From assembly GCA_964634755.1 (NCBI GenBank), contig CAZWJH010000071.1:1-12872 (forward strand): a stretch of 12,872 bases of DNA, in the 5' to 3' direction. The notes under the pieces were generated by a model. That model ran no database searches, was not told the DNA's origin, and saw only the letters and a program-made list of their open reading frames with translations. Each line of letters starts with the position of its first letter. Position 1 is the first letter of the stretch. Positions 1 to 7,196 of this stretch are shown here, one piece after another. This DNA comes from JALXDT01 sp964634755 (lineage in GTDB: Bacteria; Acidobacteriota; Aminicenantia; JAMOAD01). Position numbers and translations under genes: made by a program.

Positions 1-23
1 AGCTCAATGCTATTTTTGTTTTG

Positions 24-57
24 TTGACCCTTTTTTTATTTTCTTATAAAATGTTTT
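24..57 (+). promoter_or_regulatory. Promoter of the prsW operon, predicted leaderless
   Basis: A -35-like TTGACC at 24-29 is followed by 17 bases and a -10-like TAAAAT at 47-52. Only five bases (53-57) separate the -10 from the ATG at 58, and no Shine-Dalgarno site is present. Transcription would be expected to start at or within a base of the ATG. The spacing matches four other promoters in this window. This is read by eye only. Confidence 0.55.
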
Positions 58-768
58 ATGAATATAGTGATTTCCCTTTCATTTGCTATTATTCCTGTTG
101 TTTATCTTCTCTATTATTTTTATAAAAAGGATTCTCAGAAACCTGAGCCTATCGGTTTGATTTTTAAAGTGTTTTTTTTCGGAATTTTGGGTGTTTTTGT
201 AGCTGTCTTTTTTGAGGTATTAGTTAGTACTTTAAAGCCATTTTTCGCTTTTTCCATTATCGCGTATATCGGATTTGAAGCATTTGTAGTTGCAGGGCTT
301 GTTGAGGAAAGTGTTAAGCTCTATATAGTCAAAAAAAGTATTTATAAAAATGAAAAATTTGATGAGATAATGGATGGTATTATTTATACTATAGCCGTTA
401 GTCTTGGCTTTGCCTGTTTTGAAAATATTATCTATGTTATGGGAAGCGGAATAGGTGTGGCAATATTAAGAGGTGTCACTGCTGTTCCGATGCATGCGAT
501 TATGTCAGGTATAATGGGGTATTACATAGGGCAGGCAAAATTTGCATCTTCTTCTCAGGAAGAGAAAAGATTGATTAAAAAAGGTCTTAAAATAGCAATT
601 CTTCTTCACGGTACTTATGATTTTTCCATAATGATATTAAAGGTTTTACCGGGGCTTGTCTGGATTTCCATAGCTTTTGTCTTTGTTTTAATTTATTTTT
701 CAGGGGGACATCTTAATAAATTAATAAAGGATGCAAAAATGTTTGATCGTGCGGAGGGAAGGTCTTAA
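58..768 (+). CDS. prsW: PrsW family intramembrane metalloprotease
   Basis: A 236-residue, very hydrophobic protein with about seven to eight membrane segments. It carries the PrsW/CPBP-like signature: VEESVK with the paired glutamates E83-E84, the FEN motif at 121-123 inside a membrane segment, His146 in the AVPMHAIMSG stretch, and a C-terminal HGTYD with H184 and D188. These are the presumed metal and catalytic residues. In Bacillus, PrsW makes the site-1 cut in the anti-sigma factor RsiW; here the substrate is unknown, and no sigma/anti-sigma pair lies in the window. Length is usual for the family. The start at 58 is supported by the promoter lying directly before it; the nearby ATG at 50 is in another frame. 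It is first in a likely operon, 17 bases before the nucleotidase gene. The fold assignment is firm; its target is not inferable. Confidence 0.88.
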   Translation: MNIVISLSFAIIPVVYLLYYFYKKDSQKPEPIGLIFKVFFFGILGVFVAVFFEVLVSTLKPFFAFSIIAYIGFEAFVVAGLVEESVKLYIVKKSIYKNEKFDEIMDGIIYTIAVSLGFACFENIIYVMGSGIGVAILRGVTAVPMHAIMSGIMGYYIGQAKFASSSQEEKRLIKKGLKIAILLHGTYDFSIMILKVLPGLVWISIAFVFVLIYFSGGHLNKLIKDAKMFDRAEGRS

Positions 769-774
769 AAAATC

Positions 775-785
775 GGAGAAAAATT
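775..785 (+). promoter_or_regulatory. Ribosome binding site of the nucleotidase gene
   Basis: GGAG at 775-778 lies seven bases before the ATG at 786. This shows that the organism does use Shine-Dalgarno initiation for a gene inside an operon, in contrast to the operon-first genes here that lack such a site. Confidence 0.6.
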
Positions 786-2354
786 ATGAGAAAAAAGTAT
801 GGAATTTTGCTATTAATTTTAATGCCTTTTTATTTTAACAGTGGATGTACGAACAAAAACAAAGTTGAAGAGATTGTTGTTTTGGGAACAGCTGATCTTC
901 AGGGGCAGATGGAATCATATAAGGATAAAAATTATCTTATAGGTGGAATAGGAAGAATTGCAACAATAATAAATAAAGAGAAAAAAAATCATAAAAATGT
1001 AATAGTTGTTTCAACCGGTGATGATTTAATGAACAAATTTTTTCATATATTCAAAGGTAAGGCTATATTTACTCTTATGAGTGATGCGGGGTATCAGGTT
1101 TTTGCTCCCGGGAATCATGAGTTTGACAAATGTCCGGAAATTTTTTCAAATGCACTTGATTCCGCAAAGTTTGTGGCTCTTTGCACGGATCTTTCAATTG
1201 AAAATTCTCCCCTTAAAGGTAAGTGTAAAAAGATTTACATTAAAGAAATAGGTCCCGTAAAAATAGGCTTTTTTTCTCTTATGACAGAAGAGTTTCCAAT
1301 GGTAACACAGGGAAAAACGGTTAAACTAAGTGGTGATAATTTTAATGAGGCTGAAAAAGCGGTCAAATTACTTAAAGATAAAGGAGCTGATATTATTATT
1401 GCTCTTACTCATATTGGTGAGGATAAGGACAAAGAGCTTGCGAAAAAGGTTTCCGGAATAGACTTGATTTTCGGAGGACACTCACACGAGTATTTGAAAA
1501 AGCCTCTTTTGGTTAATAATACATTAATAGTGAACGGAGGAGAGAAGGGTAAATATATTGTAAAAATTGTTTTAAGAGTTAAAAATAAAAGGATAATATC
1601 CCATGACTTTAAATTGATTTCTGTTGACAAGAGTGTCAAAGAAGAGCCTCTTGTTGCTAAGAAAATTGCAGAGTATAAGAAATCTTTTCCAAAAGCGATT
1701 ATTTTGGGATATACTGATAAAGAGTGGGATCTTACGAAAGATGCAGTAAGAAAGGGAGAGTCCGGTTTTGCGGATCTTGTAAATGATTTGATGAGGGAAA
1801 AATTCAAGGCTAATATTGTTTTGAACAATGGAGGCGCTTTTAGAGGGAGCAAGGTTTATCCCGCAGGAAAGATTACTGATGAAAGATTAAAGGAGATAGA
1901 TGAGTTTTCAAATTATGCATATATGCTAAAGCTTAAAGGAAAATACATAAGGGAAATCTTGGAATGGAGTGCCGCAAGATATGGAACAGGAGGTTTTTTG
2001 CAGGTCTCAGGTATAAGATACAAGATAGATCTTAGGAAAAAGCCTATGAGATTAAAAAAGGATAGAGCCACTCCCCTTCATGTGGATTTTAAAGGTGAAA
2101 GGGTGAAGGATATAAAGGTCTATGATGCCAAATCGGGCAAATGGCTTGATCTTGATGATGAGAAAGAGTATAAGGTTGTCTCAAACAGCTTTTTGGTAAA
2201 CAAAGAGGGAGATGGTTATTTTTGGTTTAAAAGGTATGGAAAAGAGCTTTTAAACACTTATTCAACCTTTTATTCCATAATAGCGGATTATGTGGCTGAG
2301 AACAAAAAGGTAAATCCTCCCGAGCCTGATGGTAGAATTAAAATTGTAAAATGA
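786..2354 (+). CDS. 5'-nucleotidase/UshA-like metallophosphatase lipoprotein
   Basis: A 522-residue exported lipoprotein. It has a short positive N-terminus, a hydrophobic stretch and a lipobox-like NSGC ending at Cys21. The calcineurin-type phosphoesterase domain (about 30-290) shows TADLQG (35-40), STGDD (76-80), GNHE (109-112), the ALTHIGED histidine H209, and GGHSH (230-234), the two-metal ligand set of 5'-nucleotidases. The C-terminal 5_nucleotid_C domain (about 305-510) holds NNGGAFRGS and a SNYAY/LKGKYIREIL region. Expected role: removal of phosphate from extracytoplasmic nucleotides (or UDP-sugars or 2',3'-cyclic nucleotides; the exact substrate cannot be read), giving nucleosides that the NupC-type transporter at 7197 could import. 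One metal-site His of the usual D-x-H motif is Gln39 here. It lies 17 bases after prsW with its own SD site, and its stop overlaps the next start (ATGA at 2351-2354). Confidence 0.88.
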   Translation: MRKKYGILLLILMPFYFNSGCTNKNKVEEIVVLGTADLQGQMESYKDKNYLIGGIGRIATIINKEKKNHKNVIVVSTGDDLMNKFFHIFKGKAIFTLMSDAGYQVFAPGNHEFDKCPEIFSNALDSAKFVALCTDLSIENSPLKGKCKKIYIKEIGPVKIGFFSLMTEEFPMVTQGKTVKLSGDNFNEAEKAVKLLKDKGADIIIALTHIGEDKDKELAKKVSGIDLIFGGHSHEYLKKPLLVNNTLIVNGGEKGKYIVKIVLRVKNKRIISHDFKLISVDKSVKEEPLVAKKIAEYKKSFPKAIILGYTDKEWDLTKDAVRKGESGFADLVNDLMREKFKANIVLNNGGAFRGSKVYPAGKITDERLKEIDEFSNYAYMLKLKGKYIREILEWSAARYGTGGFLQVSGIRYKIDLRKKPMRLKKDRATPLHVDFKGERVKDIKVYDAKSGKWLDLDDEKEYKVVSNSFLVNKEGDGYFWFKRYGKELLNTYSTFYSIIADYVAENKKVNPPEPDGRIKIVK

Positions 2355-2848
2355 AATACAGCGCTGATTATATAATAGAAAAATTGAGCCTTAAAAAGCA
2401 TCCCGAAGGTGGTTATTACAGAGAGATTTACAGAAGTGATGAAAAGATAGTAAAGGACGCTTTGCCTCTAAGATATGAAGGAGACAGAAATTTTTCGACC
2501 TCCATTTACTACCTTATTAGAAGAGGCGAAGTTTCAAAACTACACAGGTTAAAAAGTGATGAGATTTATCATTTTTACATGGGTGCTTCAGTGGAGATTC
2601 TTATGATTTATCCGGATGAAAAAGTAGAAAAAAGAGTATTGGGACTAAATTTGGAAAAGGGTGAAGAGCCTCAAATAATTATCCCCAAAATGGTGTGGCA
2701 GGGATTGAGAATCATAGGTGATGATGATTTTGCTCTTATGGGGACAATAGTTTCACCTGGATTTGAATTTGATGATTTTGAACTTGCGGATGAAAGTATT
2801 GTTAAAGGATTATTAGAAAAAGTAAGAAATATTAAATTTTTTCTTTAA
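2351..2848 (+). CDS. DUF985 (Cupin_5) family cupin protein
   Basis: A 165-residue soluble protein with the family features in order: LxxHPEGGYYREIYRS (residues 14-29), FSTSIYYLIRRGEVSKLHRLKSDE (about 48-71), a YHFYMGASVEILMI strand, and a C-terminal SPGFEFDDFELAD. Family members are single-domain cupins of uncertain biochemistry; some have been discussed as sugar-nucleotide epimerase relatives, but no activity can be assigned here. The conserved HPEGG and SPGFEFDDFE blocks are intact. The start overlaps the nucleotidase stop as ATGA, which suggests translational coupling in the prsW-nucleotidase-cupin operon. It ends 21 bases from the convergent FlhB-like gene. Confidence 0.85.
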   Translation: MKYSADYIIEKLSLKKHPEGGYYREIYRSDEKIVKDALPLRYEGDRNFSTSIYYLIRRGEVSKLHRLKSDEIYHFYMGASVEILMIYPDEKVEKRVLGLNLEKGEEPQIIIPKMVWQGLRIIGDDDFALMGTIVSPGFEFDDFELADESIVKGLLEKVRNIKFFL

Positions 2849-2866
2849 AAATTTTCGAAAAATTTC
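2847..2866. terminator. Weak AT-only hairpin between convergent genes
   Basis: Between the cupin stop (2848) and the FlhB-like stop (2870) lies an imperfect inverted repeat centred on TTCGAA at 2854-2859, with AAATT/AATTT-type arms and a one-base bulge. It has no GC-rich stem, so it could at best be a weak bidirectional terminator. It may be no more than an effect of base composition. Confidence 0.25.
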
Positions 2867-2869
2867 AGA

Positions 2870-3145
2870 TTATTTGTTTTCTTCAGCTTTTAAATTAATT
2901 CTGTAAACATAAGCAAGAACTTCCGCTATTGCATAGTAAAGTTCGGTTGGTATTTCTTTGTAAAGTTCCAATTTTATAAGGACCTCGGCAAGATCATTAT
3001 CCTCTTTTATGGGAACTCCGCTCTCCTTTGCAAGTTTCACTATCCTTTCTCCCAATTCCCTTATTCCTTTGGCTACCACTTTTGGAGCTTTATCTTTTTC
3101 CATATCATACTTTAATGCTATTGCCTTAAAGTCCTTTTTAGCCAT
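2870..3145 (-). CDS. Free-standing FlhB C-terminal-domain-like protein
   Basis: A 91-residue soluble protein matching the cytoplasmic C-terminal part of the FlhB/EscU/YscU export-gate family: KAIALKYDMEKDKAPKVVAKG (7-27), then IKLAKESGVPI, a DLAxxLIKLEL helix, and EIPTELYYAIAEVLAYVYR near the end. The NPTH autocleavage site of FlhB is absent. The protein begins just where the cleaved fragment of FlhB would begin, so it resembles the mature FlhB-CC piece alone. Similar solo proteins (Bacillus YlqH type, FlhX type) exist in flagellated bacteria, and their role is not settled; a part in substrate switching of the flagellar exporter is an inference. It is last in a three-gene operon, and its start overlaps the end of the DUF457 gene by 8 bases. 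A purine-rich stretch, but no clear SD, precedes the ATG. Confidence 0.82.
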   Translation of the reverse strand: MAKKDFKAIALKYDMEKDKAPKVVAKGIRELGERIVKLAKESGVPIKEDNDLAEVLIKLELYKEIPTELYYAIAEVLAYVYRINLKAEENK

Positions 3146-3653
3146 TTTCTTTTCTCTTTTTTAGATAATCAAAAATCATCGTATAAATCCATAGGGGAGA
3201 AAGTATCACTATTTCCGAAATAACAGCTTTCATATTGTTTAATGAAAAAAGTTCCTGCAAAGAACCCTTTCTTACGCCCAAAAGAAGGGGTATATTGTAA
3301 AATTTATTGTAAAAGGGATAAAACGGATTAATTCCGATGGGAGGTCTTTCATCAACAACTATTAAATCTAAGAAGAGGTGTATTATGAGAATTATAAGAG
3401 TGAAGAGGGTAAGTCTTTTATCTTTTGTGAAAAGATAGACTATACTCGAAACAATAAACACAAAGAGAAAATTGTGCGTATAATATTGATGAAGCCCAAG
3501 CCCTCTTTTCCCGAAAAGAATGAGCCCTACGATTATGTCAAAATCCGGAAGAGAAGCTATAATAGTGTAAAAAATCAGATATTTTATAGCATAAGATTTT
3601 TTTATTATTCCCCCGCTCCAGATTCCGGCAATTGTATGCCCCACAGGTGTCAT
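3138..3653 (-). CDS. DUF457/YdjM-like membrane-bound metal-dependent hydrolase
   Basis: A 171-residue membrane protein with about four hydrophobic segments. It fits the DUF457 (YdjM/YfhO-like) hydrolase pattern: MTPVGHTIAG at the N-terminus with His6, LPDFD (34-38), LHQYYTHNFL (54-63; the family norm is HRGxTHS), and IIHLFLDL (90-97). The His/Asp residues of these four blocks are the presumed metal ligands and all are present, though the HRG part has changed to HQY. No substrate is known for the family. Its ATG overlaps the stop of the upstream lipoprotein gene (ATGA) and its end overlaps the FlhB-like start, so the three are almost surely cotranscribed. A functional link between them is unproven. 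Confidence 0.75.
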   Translation of the reverse strand: MTPVGHTIAGIWSGGIIKKSYAIKYLIFYTIIASLPDFDIIVGLILFGKRGLGLHQYYTHNFLFVFIVSSIVYLFTKDKRLTLFTLIILIIHLFLDLIVVDERPPIGINPFYPFYNKFYNIPLLLGVRKGSLQELFSLNNMKAVISEIVILSPLWIYTMIFDYLKKRKENG

Positions 3654-4273
3654 TTATCTCTTTTTTCCCAGAGCTTAAAAAAACTTTTGACTTTTTTATC
3701 CGCAAGCATAGAGCTTATCTGTTTTCTTGCAATAAATCTTATTGTCTCTTCCAAAGGTGGCAATGGTGTACTGAGTTTTGTTTCAAGAGGGTAGGATCTG
3801 TCCTTTGGCTTTGTTCTTTTTCTGTCTCTTTCATACCATAGTGTTTTAAGTGTTTTTGTGTCAATTAATCTTACCTTAATTATTACCTCTGTATCTGTTA
3901 ATCTTCCGTAAACAGCTTTTTCAACCCAGCCTAAGAACAGAAGTGAAAATTCTTTCTCTCTTGCATATTTAAGAGCTGCTTTAATGGATGTTTCTTCATC
4001 TTTGAATTTTACGAGCCAATTATAATCATTGTTTAGTACAACTTTACCAAATTTGTTTGCTTTTAGCATTTCCTGATGAAATATTTCAGCGGCTCTTTTC
4101 CCGATTCTCAAATCATAGGAGGGTCCCGCAAATTGAAGAATCAGAACACTTTTCTCTTGAGTGTTTTTAACTTTCCCCTTTAAAAAAACATCCCTCTGTG
4201 TTGTATCTTGTCTTAAAAGACACCCTGTTAAAATTATTGAAAAAGCAATAATTACAAAAACTATTTTCTTCAT
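3650..4273 (-). CDS. Lipoprotein with CsgG/LpoB-like fold (tentative)
   Basis: A 207-residue lipoprotein precursor: MKK, a hydrophobic helix, then lipobox ILTGC with Cys18. The mature part shows the alternating pattern of CsgG/LpoB/TolB-N-type domains: a first strand SVLILQFAG, a helix with GKRAAEIFHQEMLK, a strand-loop KFGKVVLN, a helix of about 92-108 (IKAALKYAREKEFS), LLFLGWVEKAVYGR, then two long beta strands, TEVIIKVRLIDTKTLKTLWYERD. The last 40 residues are charged and helical. CsgG-like lipoproteins act at the outer membrane, in export pores, peptidoglycan synthase activation or flagellar basal-body parts; which applies here cannot be said. It is first in the operon with the DUF457 and FlhB-like genes, and its own promoter overlaps the end of the antiporter gene. 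Lipoprotein status is clear; the fold call is by pattern only. Confidence 0.65.
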   Translation of the reverse strand: MKKIVFVIIAFSIILTGCLLRQDTTQRDVFLKGKVKNTQEKSVLILQFAGPSYDLRIGKRAAEIFHQEMLKANKFGKVVLNNDYNWLVKFKDEETSIKAALKYAREKEFSLLFLGWVEKAVYGRLTDTEVIIKVRLIDTKTLKTLWYERDRKRTKPKDRSYPLETKLSTPLPPLEETIRFIARKQISSMLADKKVKSFFKLWEKRDK

Positions 4274-4307
4274 TTTAAATTATAAACAAAAAGTTATAAC
4301 AAAGCAA
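4274..4307 (-). promoter_or_regulatory. Promoter of the lipoprotein operon, predicted leaderless
   Basis: On the minus strand, -35 TTGCTT (4307-4302), 17 bases, then a perfect -10 TATAAT (4284-4279) and only five bases (4278-4274) before the ATG at 4273. There is no Shine-Dalgarno site. The promoter lies in the 36-base gap after the antiporter stop, so this operon need not depend on read-through. The expected start of transcription is at or next to the ATG. Confidence 0.65.
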
Positions 4308-4309
4308 TA

Positions 4310-5524
4310 TTATGATTCAGAGGATTTTCTTTTAAGCTTATATAAGAATACTTTTAATGAACTTAAAATAATGCTTGCTGTTATTACAACATAAACAATA
4401 TTTACAAAAAGTTCATTTTCGATTACCCCTTTCTGTTTTGCAATAAGTATGATTACTGCAGGAGCGATTCCCCTTGCAAAAAGGCCGTTTATGAGTTTTC
4501 TGTCCAATATGTCAAATTTTTTAGTGAAAATTAATGATAAAGGTCTTATTAACATCAGACTTGTTGAAATTGTAAGCCCTATTATTACTGCTTCCGTGTT
4601 TTTTAAATTTAACAGAAGACCTATATATACGAAAAAGAATGTTTTTAAGAAAAACGAAATCTCTCTGTAAAAGAGTTTTTCTCTCTTTGATACTACAGGT
4701 TTTTCTTTTTCTTCTTTCTTTTTTGATTTTTTTATGAGTTTTCCAAAAGATTTTATTGTTTTTGAATTTGCGAGCACTAATCCCAAAAACAGAGAAGAAA
4801 TGGCACCATTTCCTCGCAGGTATTCAGTTAATATGTAAACTAATACAACATAAGCAATCATCATAATATAGTTTTCATCTTCTTTTATTAGTTTCCCTTC
4901 GATTGAAAACCATAAAACTCCAAAAATTATCCCTGTAAAACCCGCTATCGCAAATAGAGAAGCTATTGAGGAAAACACAGCTCCTGCACTGAATTGGTGA
5001 GCGATTATTACTTGCATAACAGTTATTGCAAAGACAATGGAAAGAACATCTGTGACCGAGGATTCTATTGTCATAATAGTGAAAACTTTTTTATTCACAT
5101 TAAGTTGTTTTAGGATAGGAATTACATAGGCAGAAGTTATTCCTCCAAGGGTGGAACCTATTAAGAATGAGAATATGAAATTTCCATTAATGTAATATAT
5201 TATTGCTGTTATTATCATTGCTGAAAGAAAAAAATTCCAGAGACCTATTATTATTCCCGAGCTTAGCCCGTCTGCAAAGGATTTAAGGTCTATATAAAGA
5301 GCTCCGTCAAACATAAGAAAGAGAAGAGTAAATGTCGTAAATATTGGAGCTATCTTACTGAGTGATTGAACACTTAAGAGATTAAGCCCTGACGGACCGA
5401 TTAAGAACCCTATAAGTAAAAGTATAAGAGTGTCAGGTATGGAAAATTTTTCAAAGATCCACTCGGCAAAATATCCGAACATTATTATTACTGAAATAAG
5501 AAGTAAAACGAAATTTGTATCCAT
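4310..5524 (-). CDS. CPA-family monovalent cation/proton antiporter
   Basis: A 404-residue membrane protein (from the ATG at 5524) with about 12 membrane segments and a charged, lysine-rich loop near residues 258-287. Na_H_Exchanger-type marks: IPDTLILLLIGFLIGP in the second segment, LMFDGAL at 71-77, IESSVTD at 153-159, and two conserved arginines, in LIRPLS (R327) and ARGIAP (R351), as in CPA1/NhaP proteins. It should exchange Na+ or K+ for H+ across the inner membrane. The pore pair, usually ND (electroneutral CPA1) or DD (CPA2), reads Thr158-Asp159 here, so ion and stoichiometry cannot be assumed. An upstream in-frame GTG at 5563 would add 13 polar residues, but a promoter lies inside that extension and the ATG at 5524 starts right before the first membrane segment, so I take the ATG. 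It is divergent from the solute-binding protein gene. Confidence 0.82.
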   Translation of the reverse strand: MDTNFVLLLISVIIMFGYFAEWIFEKFSIPDTLILLLIGFLIGPSGLNLLSVQSLSKIAPIFTTFTLLFLMFDGALYIDLKSFADGLSSGIIIGLWNFFLSAMIITAIIYYINGNFIFSFLIGSTLGGITSAYVIPILKQLNVNKKVFTIMTIESSVTDVLSIVFAITVMQVIIAHQFSAGAVFSSIASLFAIAGFTGIIFGVLWFSIEGKLIKEDENYIMMIAYVVLVYILTEYLRGNGAISSLFLGLVLANSKTIKSFGKLIKKSKKKEEKEKPVVSKREKLFYREISFFLKTFFFVYIGLLLNLKNTEAVIIGLTISTSLMLIRPLSLIFTKKFDILDRKLINGLFARGIAPAVIILIAKQKGVIENELFVNIVYVVITASIILSSLKVFLYKLKRKSSES

Positions 5525-5559
5525 ATAATAATTATAATTAAATTTTCCATTTCTTACAA
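5525..5559 (-). promoter_or_regulatory. Promoter of the antiporter gene, predicted leaderless
   Basis: On the minus strand, -35 TTGTAA (5559-5554), 17 bases, -10 TATAAT (5536-5531), then six bases (5530-5525) before the ATG at 5524. There is no Shine-Dalgarno site. If it is real, the alternative GTG start at 5563 would lie upstream of the transcript. Its -35 is only eight bases from that of the divergent promoter. Confidence 0.6.
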
Positions 5560-5567
5560 TCACAATA

Positions 5568-5601
5568 TTGACTTGCTCTTTTAAAACAAATATAGTAAAA
5601 G
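5568..5601 (+). promoter_or_regulatory. Promoter of the solute-binding protein gene, predicted leaderless
   Basis: -35 TTGACT (5568-5573), 17 bases, -10 TATAGT (5591-5596), then five bases before the ATG at 5602. There is no Shine-Dalgarno site. It sits back-to-back with the antiporter promoter, so the two could share a control site between 5554 and 5573. Confidence 0.65.
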
Positions 5602-7107
5602 ATGTCAGCTTTTGGAAAGAAAAGCCTTTTTTTACTAATCTTATTATTCATCTGTTTATCTGCTGGGAATTCAGCAACTTTGAGAATGATAATTGATTCA
5701 AATCCCATGAATCTTGATCCAAGAGTTGGTACTGATCAGGCCTCACAAAGAATACATCAACTAATTTATAATGGTCTTTTCAGAAAAGCTAGGAATTTTT
5801 ATATTGAAAAGGATTTACTTGAAAATTATGAATTTATCTCTCCTACTAAAATATTATTTATACTAAAAAAAGGAGTGTATTTTCATAATGGGAAAGAGCT
5901 TACTTCCAAAGATGTAAAGTGGACATTGGATACTCTACTATCTTCTGATTTTAAATCTTTGAGAAAAGGAGCTTTTAAAAGTATAAAAAAAGTTAATATA
6001 ATTGGAAAATATAAGGTGATTTTTGAGTTGAAATATCCAGATTCATCGCTTTTATATAATCTTGTAATAGGTATCATTCCATATGGAGTGAGAAAAGAAA
6101 TTTCAGAAAAACCTGTAGGAACAGGTCCTTTTGTTTATAAAGGAAAAGAGCATAATGTTCTATATTTCAAAGCTTTTTCAAACTATTTCAGAGGGAAGCC
6201 AGCGGTCGAAGAACTTGGAATTAAGATCATTAAGGATCCTATTACAAGAGTTTTAACTTTTAAAAAAGGAGAAGCAGATCTTGCTGTGAATTGTATTCCT
6301 CCGGATTTTGTGGAATCATTAAAAGGAGTAAAAGGTATTTTAGTAAAAAGCATTCCCGGAAATACAATGTATTATCTTGGCCTTAATTTGAAAGATGAAT
6401 ATTTAAAAGATTTGAACTTAAGAATGGCTTTGAGTTATTCGATAGATTACAAAGAGTTGGTAAAATTTATTATGAAAGGTTATGCAAGAAGAGCATACGG
6501 CCTTTTGCCTCCCGAACATTGGGCATACACAGATAATTTAAAAAAATTTTATTATGATTTAAAAAAGGCGAAATATTTTTTAAAAAAGACAGGATTCAAG
6601 GATATAAACCTTGAATTTAAGTGTGCCGATAAAAAAGTTTCAAAAAGGCTTGCTGTTGCTTTGAAATATTATTGGAATAAGATAGGAATTGGTGTTAAAA
6701 TTAAAAGCTATGAATTTTCAACTTTTTACAGAGATATAGTAAAAGGAAATTTTCAAGTTTATCCCCTTGCTTGGGTGGGGATACTCTCTCCGGATATTTA
6801 TATTTATACATCACATTCCAAGTTTATTCCTCCTTATGGGGCAAACAGAGCCCACTATTCAAATCCAAATGTTGATTTACTCCTTTATAAAGCATCCGAA
6901 ATCTATGATTTTGAAATTTTGAAAAAGACATACAAGAAAGTGGAATATTTGGTTTCAAAAGATATCCCTTTTATCCCTCTGTGGTTTGCTAATAATATTG
7001 TTGTTTACTCAAAAAGGATTGAAAATATTGAGATGTATCCTTCTGGAGAATACTATTTTCTTGAAAAAGTGAGGCTAAAAAAAGAAAAACCAAGAAATGA
7101 AAGATGA
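5602..7107 (+). CDS. ABC transporter solute-binding protein, family 5 (peptide/nickel type)
   Basis: A 501-residue secreted protein. It has an N-terminal signal peptide (positively charged start, hydrophobic core 9-20, likely cleavage after NSA near residue 25) and no lipobox. The body is SBP_bac_5: NPMNLDPRV near the mature N-terminus, a LIYNGLF block, LKKGVYFHNGKELTSKDVKWTLD (about 93-115), VGTGPFVY, LNLRMALSYSIDYKELV (about 275-291), and a closing helix ending in FIPLWFANN. Such proteins capture oligopeptides, nickel or other small solutes in the periplasm and hand them to a Dpp/Opp-type permease. The ligand cannot be read, and no permease or ATPase gene adjoins it, so it may be an orphan receptor for a distant transporter. 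It begins at a strong promoter and stops 89 bases before the NupC gene; the stop overlaps a tiny ATG frame that I do not call. Confidence 0.87.
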   Translation: MSAFGKKSLFLLILLFICLSAGNSATLRMIIDSNPMNLDPRVGTDQASQRIHQLIYNGLFRKARNFYIEKDLLENYEFISPTKILFILKKGVYFHNGKELTSKDVKWTLDTLLSSDFKSLRKGAFKSIKKVNIIGKYKVIFELKYPDSSLLYNLVIGIIPYGVRKEISEKPVGTGPFVYKGKEHNVLYFKAFSNYFRGKPAVEELGIKIIKDPITRVLTFKKGEADLAVNCIPPDFVESLKGVKGILVKSIPGNTMYYLGLNLKDEYLKDLNLRMALSYSIDYKELVKFIMKGYARRAYGLLPPEHWAYTDNLKKFYYDLKKAKYFLKKTGFKDINLEFKCADKKVSKRLAVALKYYWNKIGIGVKIKSYEFSTFYRDIVKGNFQVYPLAWVGILSPDIYIYTSHSKFIPPYGANRAHYSNPNVDLLLYKASEIYDFEILKKTYKKVEYLVSKDIPFIPLWFANNIVVYSKRIENIEMYPSGEYYFLEKVRLKKEKPRNER

Positions 7108-7196
7108 AGAAGTTAAGAGGAGATGAAGGACTATGGAGTTTTGGGATATTGTGATCAAGATAAAAATTAAAAGAAAAAAATTAAAGGAGGGCCGAA
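7108..7196 (+). other. Short intergenic stretch with a strong Shine-Dalgarno site
   Basis: This 89-base gap has no clear promoter or terminator, so the NupC gene may be read from the upstream promoter. It ends with AAAGGAGG at 7183-7190, six bases before the ATG at 7197, the best Shine-Dalgarno match in the window. Two short frames start here (ATG at 7104 and at 7133), but neither gives a convincing protein. Confidence 0.6.

Noticed and set aside
1409..1852. Minus-strand open frame of 147 codons
   Set aside because: It lies wholly inside the nucleotidase gene, whose motifs are clear in the plus frame; no family features in the minus reading.
3378..3841. Two plus-strand open frames opposite the DUF457 and lipoprotein genes
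   Set aside because: They overlap well-supported minus-strand genes, span their junction, and have no RBS, promoter or recognisable motif.
7104..7154. Sixteen-codon frame starting in the ATGA at the solute-binding protein stop
   Set aside because: Too short, with no hydrophobic or family pattern; no sign that it is translated.
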